DNA of 64,000 nucleotides from Roseisolibacter agri (GTDB lineage: Bacteria > Gemmatimonadota > Gemmatimonadetes > Gemmatimonadales > Gemmatimonadaceae): positions 1 through 64,000 of the forward strand of contig NZ_BRXS01000005.1 of the NCBI RefSeq assembly GCF_030159095.1, in the 5' to 3' direction. Numbering within the stretch: position 1 is the first letter of the stretch; every line of letters starts with the position of its first letter. The notes under the pieces were generated by a model, which saw only the letters and a list, made by a program, of their open reading frames with translations, did not search any database and was not told the DNA's origin. Positions 9,017 to 16,455 of the stretch are shown in pieces. A program made the translations under genes and the position numbers.

Positions 9017-11638
9017 ATGCGCCGAATCCTCCCGCTGGTCCTCCTGCTGCCCGGCCTCGCGGTCGCGCAGCCTCCTGCCGCGCCGGCCAACCCGCCCGCG
9101 GCCTCCCCGTCCCGCCCCGACCGCCAGGTCGTCCGCGACAGCCTCCGCGAGCTGATGCGCGACTCGATGCAGGCGCGGCGCGAGCGCCGGCAGCGCGAGG
9201 TGATCCGGCAGACGGTGACGCCGGAGATGGAGCGCACCGCCTTCGCCGACGCCACCGCCCGCACGCTGCTGGAGCGCGCGCGCGTCGCCCGCCTGACGCA
9301 GGACTCCGCGCTCCGCGCCTACGACGCCAAGACCTACCAGCGGCTCTCGCTGGGCGTCGGCATCCGGCGCATCGGGCGCGAGCGGCTGTTCATGCGCACC
9401 GAGAGCGCGTCGCGCGTGCGCTGGTCGCGCGGCAACGGGATCTGGGTGGAGCCGCTGGCCAGCCGCTCGGTGATGCCCGCCATCAAGGACGCGGACATCG
9501 ACATCGACCCGGAGGACATGGCGCCGATCCCGTACTTCCCGGGACGCGAGACGCTCTGGTTCCCGTCGGGCGACATGGGCGTCGCGCGCGCGGAGGTCAA
9601 CGAGCGCGACATGCTGCACCCGCTCGCGACGGGCGCGGAGGCCTACTACCGCTACGCCACCGGCGACTCGGTGAGCATCCGGCTCCCCGACGGGCGGCGC
9701 ATCGCGCTGCGCGAGCTGCGCATCACGGCGCGGCGTCCCGAGTGGCGCGCGTTCAACGGCTCGTTCTGGTTCGACACCGAGCGCGGGAGCCTGGTGCGCG
9801 CCGCCTACCGCATGGCCGCCGAGATGGACATCTGGAAGGTGGCGGACGAGGAGAACAAGCGCGACGGCGACGACGACGAGGTGCCGGCGCTCGTGAAGGG
9901 CCTGATCACCCCGATGCGCGCCAACATCACGGCGATCACGGTGGAGTACGGCCTCTACGAGGGCCGCTTCTGGCTGCCCAAGCTGAACGTCGCCGAGGGG
10001 GAGGGGCAGGCGGGCTTCGTGCGCATGCCCGTGAAGTTCGAGGAGACGTACAAGTACGACGCGGTGAACGGCGACCGCCCCATCCCGCGCATCCCCACGC
10101 CCGAGGAGCTCGGCCTGATGGCGGGCGACTCGTCGTCGTCGGGGATGAACGTGATGGTGAACGTCGGCGACAACGACTACACGCGCGCGCGGCGCGACAC
10201 GTCGGCCGCCGCGCGGCGCCAGCGCGAGGACTCGGCCGCGCGGCGCTACGCGTTCCGCGCCGACAGCCTGCGCGAGGAGGCGGCGAAGGCGACGGCCGCC
10301 GGCGACACGACGCGCGCCCGCCAGCTGCTGCGGCGCGCCGGGCGCAGCGAGGCGGCCGGGCGCCAGATCACGCGCCGCCGCGAGGAGTGCGAGAAGGACA
10401 GCACGTACTTCGCGGGGACGCGCACGCGCCACGACGGCGCGGTGCGCATGGCGGTGCGCCTGCCGTGCGATCCGACGAAGCTGGCGACGTCCACCGAGCT
10501 GCCGGGCTCCATCTACGAGCCGGGCGAGGCGATCTTCGGCGCGACCGAGCGCGACGCGCTGCTGGCGGCGCTCGACGACTTCGGGCTGCAGGCGGGGTGG
10601 TCGCCGCAGCGCCCCACGCTGCGCTCGGGTGTGGACCTGATCCGCTACAACCGCGTCGAGGGCCTGTCGGTGGGCGCCGAGGCGAAGAGCGTGCTGGGCA
10701 TGGGCTACACGGCCACCGCGCAGGCGCGGCTCGGCATCTCGGACCTAGTGCCGAACGCGGAGCTGACGCTGGAGCGGAGCAGCGGCGCGAAGGCGCTGCG
10801 CGGCACGATCTTCCACCGGCTGGGCGTGGCCAACGACGACTGGGGCTCGCCGCTGTCGTTCGGCGCGTCGCTGGCGGGGCTGCTCTACGGCCGCGACGAG
10901 GGCTTCTACTACCGCACCTTCGGCGCGGAGCTGGGCGGCACGCGCGCCCAGCTGCTGGGCGGCAGCCCGGTGAGCTGGCGCCTGTTCGCGGAGCGCCAGC
11001 GCGGCGCGGCGCGCGAGCTGAAGCAGTCGATCACGGGCGCGGACTACATCGAGAACATCGCGGCGGCGCAGGCGAACGTGGTCGGCGCGGGCGCGGAGTC
11101 GAACCGCACCTGGGGCAGCGATCCGTCGGGGTGGCGCTTCTTCGTGCGCGGGCGCAGCGAGGCCGCGTGGGTGGACCGCAGCGGCGCCGACAGCGTGGTC
11201 GACGGGCTGGCCGCGGGCTACGGCCGCGCGCTGCTGGACGCGACGCTGTCGCGCGGCTTCGGCCGGTTCGCGGGGGCGCTGACGGGCGCCGCGGGCGGCA
11301 TCGTGGGCGACGCCACGCCGCAGCGCCTGTTCTACGCGGGCGGCTACCAGACGGTGCGCGGCCAGTTCGCGCGCCCCGACAGCGCGGGCTACGTCGGCAA
11401 CGCGTTCTGGATGGCGCGCTCGGAGCTCGGCTTCAACACGACGAGCGCACGCCCGGTGGTCTTCTTCGATCTGGGCTGGGCGGGCGACCGGCGCGACGTC
11501 GGGCACCCCGGCCGCCCGCTCAGCGGCTACGGCGCGGGGATCTCGTTCATGGACGGGCTGATCCGCGCGGACCTCTCGCGCGGCCTCTGGCCGCAGAAGC
11601 GGATGCGGTTCGACCTGGCGGTGGAGGCGAGGTTCTGA
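9017..11638 (+). CDS. Large outer-membrane protein with Omp85-like C-terminal barrel
   Basis: Predicted exported protein of 873 residues with a signal peptide (MRRILPLVLLLPGLAVAQ). The N-terminal ~450 residues include a very basic, Asp/Arg-rich coil (SLRELMRDSMQARRERRQRE) and a soluble domain with no family I recognise. From about residue 530 the sequence alternates like a beta-barrel. The segment YAGGYQTVRGQF resembles the VRG(Y/F) motif of the Omp85/FhaC barrel lid, and the protein ends in a terminal Phe (DLAVEARF), as outer-membrane proteins do. The call is a guess at fold, not function. It is followed by palindromic repeats and not by a co-directional partner gene. Confidence 0.65.
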   Translation: MRRILPLVLLLPGLAVAQPPAAPANPPAASPSRPDRQVVRDSLRELMRDSMQARRERRQREVIRQTVTPEMERTAFADATARTLLERARVARLTQDSALRAYDAKTYQRLSLGVGIRRIGRERLFMRTESASRVRWSRGNGIWVEPLASRSVMPAIKDADIDIDPEDMAPIPYFPGRETLWFPSGDMGVARAEVNERDMLHPLATGAEAYYRYATGDSVSIRLPDGRRIALRELRITARRPEWRAFNGSFWFDTERGSLVRAAYRMAAEMDIWKVADEENKRDGDDDEVPALVKGLITPMRANITAITVEYGLYEGRFWLPKLNVAEGEGQAGFVRMPVKFEETYKYDAVNGDRPIPRIPTPEELGLMAGDSSSSGMNVMVNVGDNDYTRARRDTSAAARRQREDSAARRYAFRADSLREEAAKATAAGDTTRARQLLRRAGRSEAAGRQITRRREECEKDSTYFAGTRTRHDGAVRMAVRLPCDPTKLATSTELPGSIYEPGEAIFGATERDALLAALDDFGLQAGWSPQRPTLRSGVDLIRYNRVEGLSVGAEAKSVLGMGYTATAQARLGISDLVPNAELTLERSSGAKALRGTIFHRLGVANDDWGSPLSFGASLAGLLYGRDEGFYYRTFGAELGGTRAQLLGGSPVSWRLFAERQRGAARELKQSITGADYIENIAAAQANVVGAGAESNRTWGSDPSGWRFFVRGRSEAAWVDRSGADSVVDGLAAGYGRALLDATLSRGFGRFAGALTGAAGGIVGDATPQRLFYAGGYQTVRGQFARPDSAGYVGNAFWMARSELGFNTTSARPVVFFDLGWAGDRRDVGHPGRPLSGYGAGISFMDGLIRADLSRGLWPQKRMRFDLAVEARF

Positions 11639-11651
11639 GTCGCGCATGGGC

Positions 11652-11817
11652 GCGCCGGACCCTGAACTGCGTTTGCAAGGATAAGATCGGACAGGATCTG
11701 ATAACGACGGATGGCACCGCGTGGTGGCGAGGAACGTCGCCCGATGCGGAGCCCTCCGTCGTTATCAGATCTTCTCAGACGTTCATCCTTGCTGCCGTTG
11801 CCGTTCGGGTCCGGCGT
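11652..11817. repeat. Palindromic intergenic repeat, family C, copy 1
   Basis: Imperfect inverted repeat. Outer arms are CGCCGGACCC / GGGTCCGGCG and inner arms are GATCTGATAACGACGGATGG / CCTCCGTCGTTATCAGATC. The second copy is at 21690-21869. It is directly followed by a family A copy. Confidence 0.8.
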
Positions 11818-11838
11818 GCGGTGCACGCGTCGGCGAAT

Positions 11839-11965
11839 CGGGGACTACGGATGCTTCGGATGAGACGGATGCCGCGGATCGCTCCGCGTCGCGGCGACGC
11901 GCCGTGCGCTACAGGGAGCGATCCGAACGATCCGTTCCGATCCGGAGCATCCGCACCCCCTCCAA
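11839..11965. repeat. Palindromic intergenic repeat, family A, copy 2
   Basis: The left arm, GGGGACTACGGATGCTTCGG, faces GATCCGGAGCATCCGCACCC on the right. The copy is more diverged than the others. With the family C copy before it, it fills most of the 490-base gap upstream of the small peptide gene at 12130. Confidence 0.75.
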
Positions 11966-12079
11966 CGGCACCATCTCCGCAGAGCGCCGGCGTGTCCCGA
12001 GCGGCCTTTCACGCAGTACAGGGCACGCAGCTCTCACGTCCCGGCCGAGCTCGGAAGCGCCGCATTCGGGAGCCTCGTG

Positions 12080-12085
12080 TACAAT
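12080..12085 (+). promoter_or_regulatory. Possible -10 element for the peptide cassette
   Basis: TACAAT lies 44 bases before the ATG of the small peptide gene and matches the sigma-70 -10 consensus in five of six positions. No good -35 is found 16-18 bases upstream, so the assignment is tentative. The same TACAAT hexamer forms the clear promoter at 27178-27206. Confidence 0.35.
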
Positions 12086-12129
12086 CTCAGTGCTTGACTT
12101 TTAGACCGTCATCGACGAGTCTGAGAGTC

Positions 12130-12231
12130 ATGCCGCGCCCCGCCAGCCACCGGTGTCACATGTGCCACTGGCACCACATGCCCATGATGGGCCATGGGGC
12201 GGACGGCGCGTTTGTGCACTCGGACGGCTGA
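12130..12231 (+). CDS. Small His/Cys/Met-rich peptide, candidate modified-peptide precursor
   Basis: A 33-residue reading frame with seven His, two Cys, five Met and one Trp. Its centre reads HRCHMCHWHHMPMMGH (residues 7-22), and the tail is Gly/Asp-rich and ends in Ser-Asp-Gly. It has no signal peptide. It starts with ATG at 12130; the upstream purine stretch is weak (ACGAG about 10 bases before). It is the first gene of a probable operon. A 12-bp hairpin follows at 12263, then an ATP-grasp ligase and a flavin monooxygenase that overlap by four bases. Size, position and composition fit a ribosomally made precursor or a metal-binding peptide. This is inference: no homologue is known to me, and the frame could be fortuitous. 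Confidence 0.6.
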   Translation: MPRPASHRCHMCHWHHMPMMGHGADGAFVHSDG

Positions 12232-12262
12232 TCGGGCGAACGCTCCCGGCGCCATCTCCGCA

Positions 12263-12293
12263 CCGCCCCGGTCCCGCCAACGGACCGGGGCGG
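12263..12293 (+). terminator. Hairpin between the peptide gene and the ATP-grasp gene
   Basis: A perfect 12-bp stem, CCGCCCCGGTCC (12263-12274) with GGACCGGGGCGG (12282-12293), has a 7-nt loop and is followed by TTCTCGTTTCC. Such leaky terminators or RNA-stabilising hairpins commonly separate a highly expressed precursor gene from its enzyme genes. Confidence 0.7.
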
Positions 12294-12317
12294 TTCTCGT
12301 TTCCTGCCCCCACGGCC

Positions 12318-13292
12318 ATGACCATCGCGATCTTCCACGAGCACCCCGACTGGTTCCGCCCGCTGTTCGCGGAGCTGGAGCGCCGCGGCATCCCGTTCGA
12401 GCGGATCGACGCGGCCGCGCACCGCTACGACCCGTCCGAGACGAGCGTGCCCTGGTCGCTCGTGTTCAACCGCGCGTCGCCGTCGGCGTACCTGCGCGAG
12501 GCCCGGCAGACGACGTTCCACACGCTGCACTGGCTGCGGCACCTGGAGCGCCTCGGCGTCCCGGTGGTGAACGGGAGCCAGGCGTACGGCCTGGAGCTGT
12601 CGAAGGCGACGCAGCTCGACCTGATGACGGAGCTCGGCGTGCCCTTCCCGAAGTCGCGCGTCATCAACCACCCGAGCCAGGCCGTCGCCGCCGCGCGCGG
12701 GCTGCGCTACCCGGTGCTCGTGAAGGCGAACGTCGGCGGGAGCGGCGCGGGGATCGTCGGCTTCAACTCGGAGGCCGAGCTGGCGGCGGCCGCCGACGCG
12801 GGGCTGCTGGACCTGGGCGTCGACGGGACGGCGCTGGTGCAGGAGCAGGCGCCGCTGCGCGACGGGCGCATCACGCGCGTCGAGACGCTGGGCGGCGAGT
12901 ACCTGTACGCGATCCACGTTTATCCGGCCGACACGGGCTTCAACCTCTGCCCGGCCGACGCCTGCCAGACCGGCGACGGCGTGGAGCTGTCGCGCAACGC
13001 CTGCGCGCTGGACGCGCCGAAGAACGGCCTGCGCGTCGAGCGCGCCGATCCGCCGCGCGAGATCATCGAGGCGATCGAGCGCATCTCGCGCGCGACCAAC
13101 CTCGACGTCGGCGGGATCGAGTTCCTGGTCGACGACCGCGACGGGCAGTGGTACGTGTACGACATCAACGCGCTGTCGAACTTCGTGGCGGACGCGGTGA
13201 ACGTCGTCGGCTTCGATCCGTTCGTGAAGCTGGTCGACTACCTCGAGGCGCGGCTGGCCGGCGCGGCCGAGCCGGCGGAGGTCGCGGCATGA
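12318..13292 (+). CDS. ATP-grasp ligase, RimK-like
   Basis: Predicted cytoplasmic ligase of 324 residues. An N-terminal Rossmann-like part (MTIAIFHEHPDWFRPLFAEL) is followed by an ATP-grasp domain. This has the lysine plus glycine-rich loop (VLVKANVGGSGAG, about residue 135-147) and the metal-binding Asp282/Asn284 pair (YDINALSNF). ATP-grasp enzymes of this type activate a carboxylate as acyl-phosphate and join it to an amine, thiol or alcohol; relatives include RimK and the graspetide (microviridin-type) ligases. No substrate can be read from sequence. Its position between a tiny Cys/His/Met-rich peptide gene and a flavin monooxygenase suggests it acts on that peptide. ATG at 12318 is clear. 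The stop overlaps the next start (ATGA), implying coupled translation. Confidence 0.85.
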   Translation: MTIAIFHEHPDWFRPLFAELERRGIPFERIDAAAHRYDPSETSVPWSLVFNRASPSAYLREARQTTFHTLHWLRHLERLGVPVVNGSQAYGLELSKATQLDLMTELGVPFPKSRVINHPSQAVAAARGLRYPVLVKANVGGSGAGIVGFNSEAELAAAADAGLLDLGVDGTALVQEQAPLRDGRITRVETLGGEYLYAIHVYPADTGFNLCPADACQTGDGVELSRNACALDAPKNGLRVERADPPREIIEAIERISRATNLDVGGIEFLVDDRDGQWYVYDINALSNFVADAVNVVGFDPFVKLVDYLEARLAGAAEPAEVAA

Positions 13293-14344
13293 GGTACGGC
13301 TACTGGATGCCCGTCTTCGGCGGCTGGCTGCGCAACGTCGAGGACGAGGGCATGCAGGCGAGCTGGGACTACGTGAAGCGCCTCGCGCAGCGCTCCGAGC
13401 AGCTCGGCTACGACCTGTCGCTGGTCGCGGAGCTGTTCCTCAACGACATCAAGGGGATCGAGGCCGACTCGCTGGAGGCGTGGACCGCCGCCGCGGCGCT
13501 GGCCGCGGTCACGCAGCGGCTGGAGCTGATGGTCGCGGTGCGGCCGACCTTCCACCCGCCGGCGATCCTCGCCAAGCAGGCGGCGACGCTGGACCAGATC
13601 AGCGGCGGGCGCCTGTCGCTGAACGTCGTCAGCAGCTGGTGGAAGGACGAGGCGCGCCGCTACGGCGTGCAGTTCGACGAGCACGACGACCGCTACGCGC
13701 GCACGAGCGAGTGGCTGGACGTCCTCGACGGCGCGTGGCGCGAGAACGGCTTCTCGTACGGCGGCAAGTACTACCGCGCCGAGGAGACCGTGCTGTCGCC
13801 CAAGCCGCTCGCGCTGCCTGGGCGCCCGCGGCCCACGCTGTACGCGGGCGGCGAGAGCGAGGCGGCGAAGTCGCTCATCGCGGCCAAGTGCGACGCGTAC
13901 GTGATGCACGGCGATCCGGTGGACGTCATCGCCGCGCGCGTGGCCGACCTCCGCGCGCGCCGCGAGGCGCTCGGCCTGCCGCCGCTCAAGTTCGGGATGG
14001 CGGCGTACGCGATCGTGCGCGGCACCGAGACCGAGGCGAAGCGCGAGCTGGCGCGCATCACGACCGTGCGCCCCGACTCGCCGGGCTTCGCCAACTTCGG
14101 CGACTGGACGACGAACACGCAGCTGGAGCGCCCGCTGGCGCTGCAGGACTACTCGGTCTCCAACCGCGGCCTGCGCGCGGGCTTCGTGGGCACGGCGGAG
14201 CAGGTGGCCGACCGCGTGCGCGCCTACCAGGCGGTGGGCGTGGACCTGCTGCTGCTGCAGAGCAGCCCGCAGCTGGAGGAGATGGAGCGGTTCGCGGCGG
14301 AGGTGATGCCGCTCGTGGGCTCCGACGTGCGGGCGGCCGCCTGA
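13289..14344 (+). CDS. LLM-class flavin-dependent monooxygenase, SsuD-like
   Basis: TIM-barrel flavin monooxygenase of 351 residues in the bacterial luciferase/alkanesulfonate monooxygenase family. Family marks are the N-terminus (MRYGYWMPVFGGWLR), TLDQISGGRLSLNVVSSWWKDEARRYG around residues 95-125, and the C-terminal GTAEQVADRVRAYQAVGVDLLLLQ. Members use reduced FMN and O2 to oxygenate substrates such as sulfonates or thiol-derived carbons. None of the usual partners (flavin reductase, ABC sulfonate transporter) is nearby. Instead it is translationally coupled to the ATP-grasp gene. This favours a tailoring role on the peptide encoded at 12130, although a stand-alone sulfur-scavenging role remains possible. 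Confidence 0.88.
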   Translation: MRYGYWMPVFGGWLRNVEDEGMQASWDYVKRLAQRSEQLGYDLSLVAELFLNDIKGIEADSLEAWTAAAALAAVTQRLELMVAVRPTFHPPAILAKQAATLDQISGGRLSLNVVSSWWKDEARRYGVQFDEHDDRYARTSEWLDVLDGAWRENGFSYGGKYYRAEETVLSPKPLALPGRPRPTLYAGGESEAAKSLIAAKCDAYVMHGDPVDVIAARVADLRARREALGLPPLKFGMAAYAIVRGTETEAKRELARITTVRPDSPGFANFGDWTTNTQLERPLALQDYSVSNRGLRAGFVGTAEQVADRVRAYQAVGVDLLLLQSSPQLEEMERFAAEVMPLVGSDVRAAA

Positions 14345-14347
14345 ACC

Positions 14348-14430
14348 AAAAGGGCTGCGGACTGCGGCCTGCGGATCGGACCTCGGGACGCCCCGTCGTT
14401 CAAATCCGCAGCCCGCAGTCCGCAGCTCTT
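14348..14430. repeat. Palindromic intergenic repeat, family D, copy 1
   Basis: GCTGCGGACTGCGGCCTGCGGAT (14354-14376) faces ATCCGCAGCCCGCAGTCCGC (14404-14423). It begins four bases after the monooxygenase stop and could end the peptide-cassette transcript. Related arms occur at 21573-21600 and 21887-21908. Confidence 0.75.
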
Positions 14431-14474
14431 GACGCGAGGAGCCATCCCGGCGAGAGTCCGAGCACAACCGAAGT

Positions 14475-14523
14475 CGTGGTGATTTGCCGCCTATTGCCGC
14501 CACGCTAAACAACGAGCTAAAAC
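14475..14523 (+). promoter_or_regulatory. SAM-II (SAM-alpha/metA motif) riboswitch
   Basis: The segment matches the SAM-II consensus closely. P1 is CGTGG (14475-14479) paired with CCACG (14500-14504). Loop 1 contains GGTGATTTG and ATTGC. After P1 come the conserved CTAAACAA and GAGCTAAAA strands that form the pseudoknot with loop 1. SAM-II binds S-adenosylmethionine and normally represses methionine-synthesis genes by hiding the ribosome site. It lies 63 bases before the start of metZ, which is exactly the expected target. Confidence 0.9.
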
Positions 14524-14525
14524 GC

Positions 14526-14569
14526 GAGCGCCCGGCGGCCACGTGTATCTGCGTGCCCGCCGGGCGCTC
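14526..14569 (+). terminator. Strong hairpin between the SAM-II riboswitch and metZ
   Basis: GAGCGCCCGGCGG (14526-14538) pairs perfectly with CCGCCGGGCGCTC (14557-14569), with an inner CACG/CGTG helix. It starts three bases after the riboswitch core and ends just before CTGTTTGCGAGGAATCC and the ATG. It may act as a terminator or as an insulating fold that spaces the riboswitch from the ribosome site. Confidence 0.7.
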
Positions 14570-14586
14570 CTGTTTGCGAGGAATCC

Positions 14587-15834
14587 ATGTCCGACGGCGC
14601 CCCGAAGCGTCTGCTGCACCCCGAGACGCTCGCCATCCGCACGCAGGCCCCGCGCACGCCCGAGCGCGAGCACTCGGTGCCGCTCTTCCTGACGTCGAGC
14701 TTCACGTTCGACAGCGCCGAGCAGGCGCGCGCGCTGTTCATGGACGAGATCCCGGGCAACATCTACTCCCGGTACTCGAACCCGAACACCGACGAGTTCG
14801 TGCGCAAGATCGCGCAGCTCGAGGGCGCGGAGGACGGCCTCGCGTTCGCCAGCGGGATGGCGGCGGTGTTCGCGTCGCTGGCCGCGCTGCTGCGCGCCGG
14901 CGACCACGTGATCGCGTCGCGCGCGCTGTTCGGCTCCACGCACCAGCTGCTGACACAGCTCCTGCCGCGCTGGGGCATCACGGCGACCTACGTCGATCCC
15001 GCCGCGCCGGCCGAGGCGTGGGAGGCCGCCGTCACGCCGACGACGAAGCTGGTGTTCGTCGAGACGCCGTCGAACCCGGGGCTCGACCTCGTGGACCTCG
15101 AGTGGCTCGGCGGCTTCTGTCGCGCGCGCGGGCTGACGTTCGTCGTCGACAACTGCTTCACGACGCCGATCCTCCAGCAGCCGGTGCGCTTCGGCGCGGA
15201 CCTCGTCGTCCACTCGGCCACGAAGTTCATCGACGGGCAGGGGCGCACGCTCGGCGGCGTCGCGGTGGGCTCGGCGCGGCTGATCGCGGAGCTGCGCTGG
15301 TTCGCGCGGCACACGGGGCCCGCGCTCGCGCCGTTCAACGCGTGGGTGCTGTCGAAGAGCGTCGAGACGCTGGCGCTGCGCATGGAGCGGCACTGCGCGA
15401 ACGCGCTCGCGCTGGCGACGCACTTCGACGGGCACGCCGAGCTGGAGTCGGTGCGCTACCCGTTCCTGCCCAGCCATCCGCAGCACGACCTGGCGCGCCG
15501 GCAGATGTCCGCGGGCGGCGGAATCGTGGTGCTGGTGGTGCAGGGTGGGCTGGAGCGCGCGCGCCGCTTCCTGGACGCGCTGCAGCTGCTCACGCACAGC
15601 CCCAACCTCGGCGACACGCGCACGATCGTCACGCACCCCACGTCGACGACGCACTCGAAGCTGAGCGAGGCGGAGCGGCAGGCGCTGAGCATCGTGCCGG
15701 GGCTGGTGCGCATCTCGGTCGGGCTGGAGCACGTGGACGACGTCATCGCCGACATCGAGCAGGCGCTCGCCGCCTCGGCCGCGCCGGCGCTTCGGGAGTC
15801 GCGGGTCGAGGCGCGGATCGAAGTCGGCGCCTGA
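14587..15834 (+). CDS. metZ: O-succinylhomoserine sulfhydrylase (PLP-dependent)
   Basis: Enzyme of 415 residues in the Cys/Met-metabolism PLP family. It forms homocysteine from an activated homoserine ester and sulfide in methionine synthesis. The PLP lysine is in HSATKFIDGQGR (about residue 217); the IDGQGR continuation is characteristic of MetZ as opposed to MetB/MetC. Other family motifs present are YSRYSNPNTDEF, FASGMAAVFA and FVETPSNPGLDLVD. ATG at 14587 has GAGGA seven bases upstream. The SAM-II riboswitch directly before it is strong independent support for a role in methionine supply. Activity on O-acetyl- versus O-succinyl-homoserine cannot be decided from sequence. Confidence 0.92.
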   Translation: MSDGAPKRLLHPETLAIRTQAPRTPEREHSVPLFLTSSFTFDSAEQARALFMDEIPGNIYSRYSNPNTDEFVRKIAQLEGAEDGLAFASGMAAVFASLAALLRAGDHVIASRALFGSTHQLLTQLLPRWGITATYVDPAAPAEAWEAAVTPTTKLVFVETPSNPGLDLVDLEWLGGFCRARGLTFVVDNCFTTPILQQPVRFGADLVVHSATKFIDGQGRTLGGVAVGSARLIAELRWFARHTGPALAPFNAWVLSKSVETLALRMERHCANALALATHFDGHAELESVRYPFLPSHPQHDLARRQMSAGGGIVVLVVQGGLERARRFLDALQLLTHSPNLGDTRTIVTHPTSTTHSKLSEAERQALSIVPGLVRISVGLEHVDDVIADIEQALAASAAPALRESRVEARIEVGA

Positions 15835-15863
15835 GCCGAGCGTCGTCGCGCCGAGCCCCTCTG

Positions 15864-16002
15864 GCTTGTGGGGGATTCGGATGCTCCGGATCTGAACGGA
15901 TCATGCGGATCGCTCCGTGGAGCACGACGCTCCCTGCGCCGGCGTGGAGCGGTCCAGAGCATCCGCTCTGATCCGAAGCATCCGTATCCTCTCCAATGGG
16001 CC
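15864..16002. repeat. Palindromic intergenic repeat, family A, copy 3
   Basis: Outer arms are GGCTTGTGGGGGATTCGGATGC and GCATCCGTATCCTCTCCAATGG. The centre holds GGATCGCTCC and an asymmetric GGAGCACGACGCTCC hairpin. It fills most of the gap between metZ and panD. Confidence 0.8.
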
Positions 16003-16062
16003 AGTGGCCCTGGCGCGAGGGTGGGCGGTTTACCTTTGGGGGAAACACCAGCCCCACGTGTC

Positions 16063-16455
16063 ATGCGCCGCACCCTCTGCAAGTCCAAGATCCACCGCGC
16101 CACCCTCACCGGCGCGGACCTGCACTACGAGGGCAGCCTCACCGTCGACCGCGACCTCATGGACGCCGCCGACATGCTCGCCTTCGAGAAGGTGCAGGTC
16201 GTCAACGTCAACACCGGCGCGCGGCTGGAGACGTACGTCATCGAGGGTGAGCGCGGCAGCGGCACGATCCAGCTCAACGGCGCGGCCGCGCGGCTCGGCA
16301 TGCCGGGCGACCTCGTGATCGTCATCAGCTACGGCGAGTACGAGGACCACGAGCTGAAGGACTTCGCGCCGAAGATCGTCTTCGTCGACGCGAAGAACCG
16401 TCGATGCGCACCGCACGACGGGAAGGAGCTGGAAGAGGGGCGGCACGAGGCGTGA
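16063..16455 (+). CDS. panD: Aspartate 1-decarboxylase
   Basis: Enzyme of 130 residues that makes beta-alanine from L-aspartate for pantothenate and coenzyme A. The pro-enzyme self-cleaves between Gly24 and Ser25 (YEGSLTVD here) to create the pyruvoyl group. Lys9 (SKIHRAT) and Tyr58-region motifs of the family are present, as is LNGAAARL near residue 72. Length and start ([13 protein letters not shown]) match the family. The stop overlaps the GTG of the methyltransferase gene by four bases. The C-terminal ~15 residues after VFVDAKN are a charged extension that is not part of the core fold. Confidence 0.95.
   Translation: MRRTLCKSKIHRATLTGADLHYEGSLTVDRDLMDAADMLAFEKVQVVNVNTGARLETYVIEGERGSGTIQLNGAAARLGMPGDLVIVISYGEYEDHELKDFAPKIVFVDAKNRRCAPHDGKELEEGRHEA

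Noticed and set aside
5973-9155. A 1060-codon frame antisense to the S9 peptidase
   Set aside because: Composition is almost only Arg, Ala, Val, His and Gly with no domain, while the opposite strand has a clear catalytic triad and signal peptide.
12128-12391. Minus-strand 87-codon frame overlapping the small peptide gene
   Set aside because: It crosses the 12-bp hairpin and the ATP-grasp start, has low-quality composition, and is antisense to a better-supported cassette.
13289-14344. Alkanesulfonate utilisation operon
   Set aside because: The monooxygenase is SsuD-like, but there is no SsuE reductase or ABC transporter, and it is coupled to an ATP-grasp gene instead.
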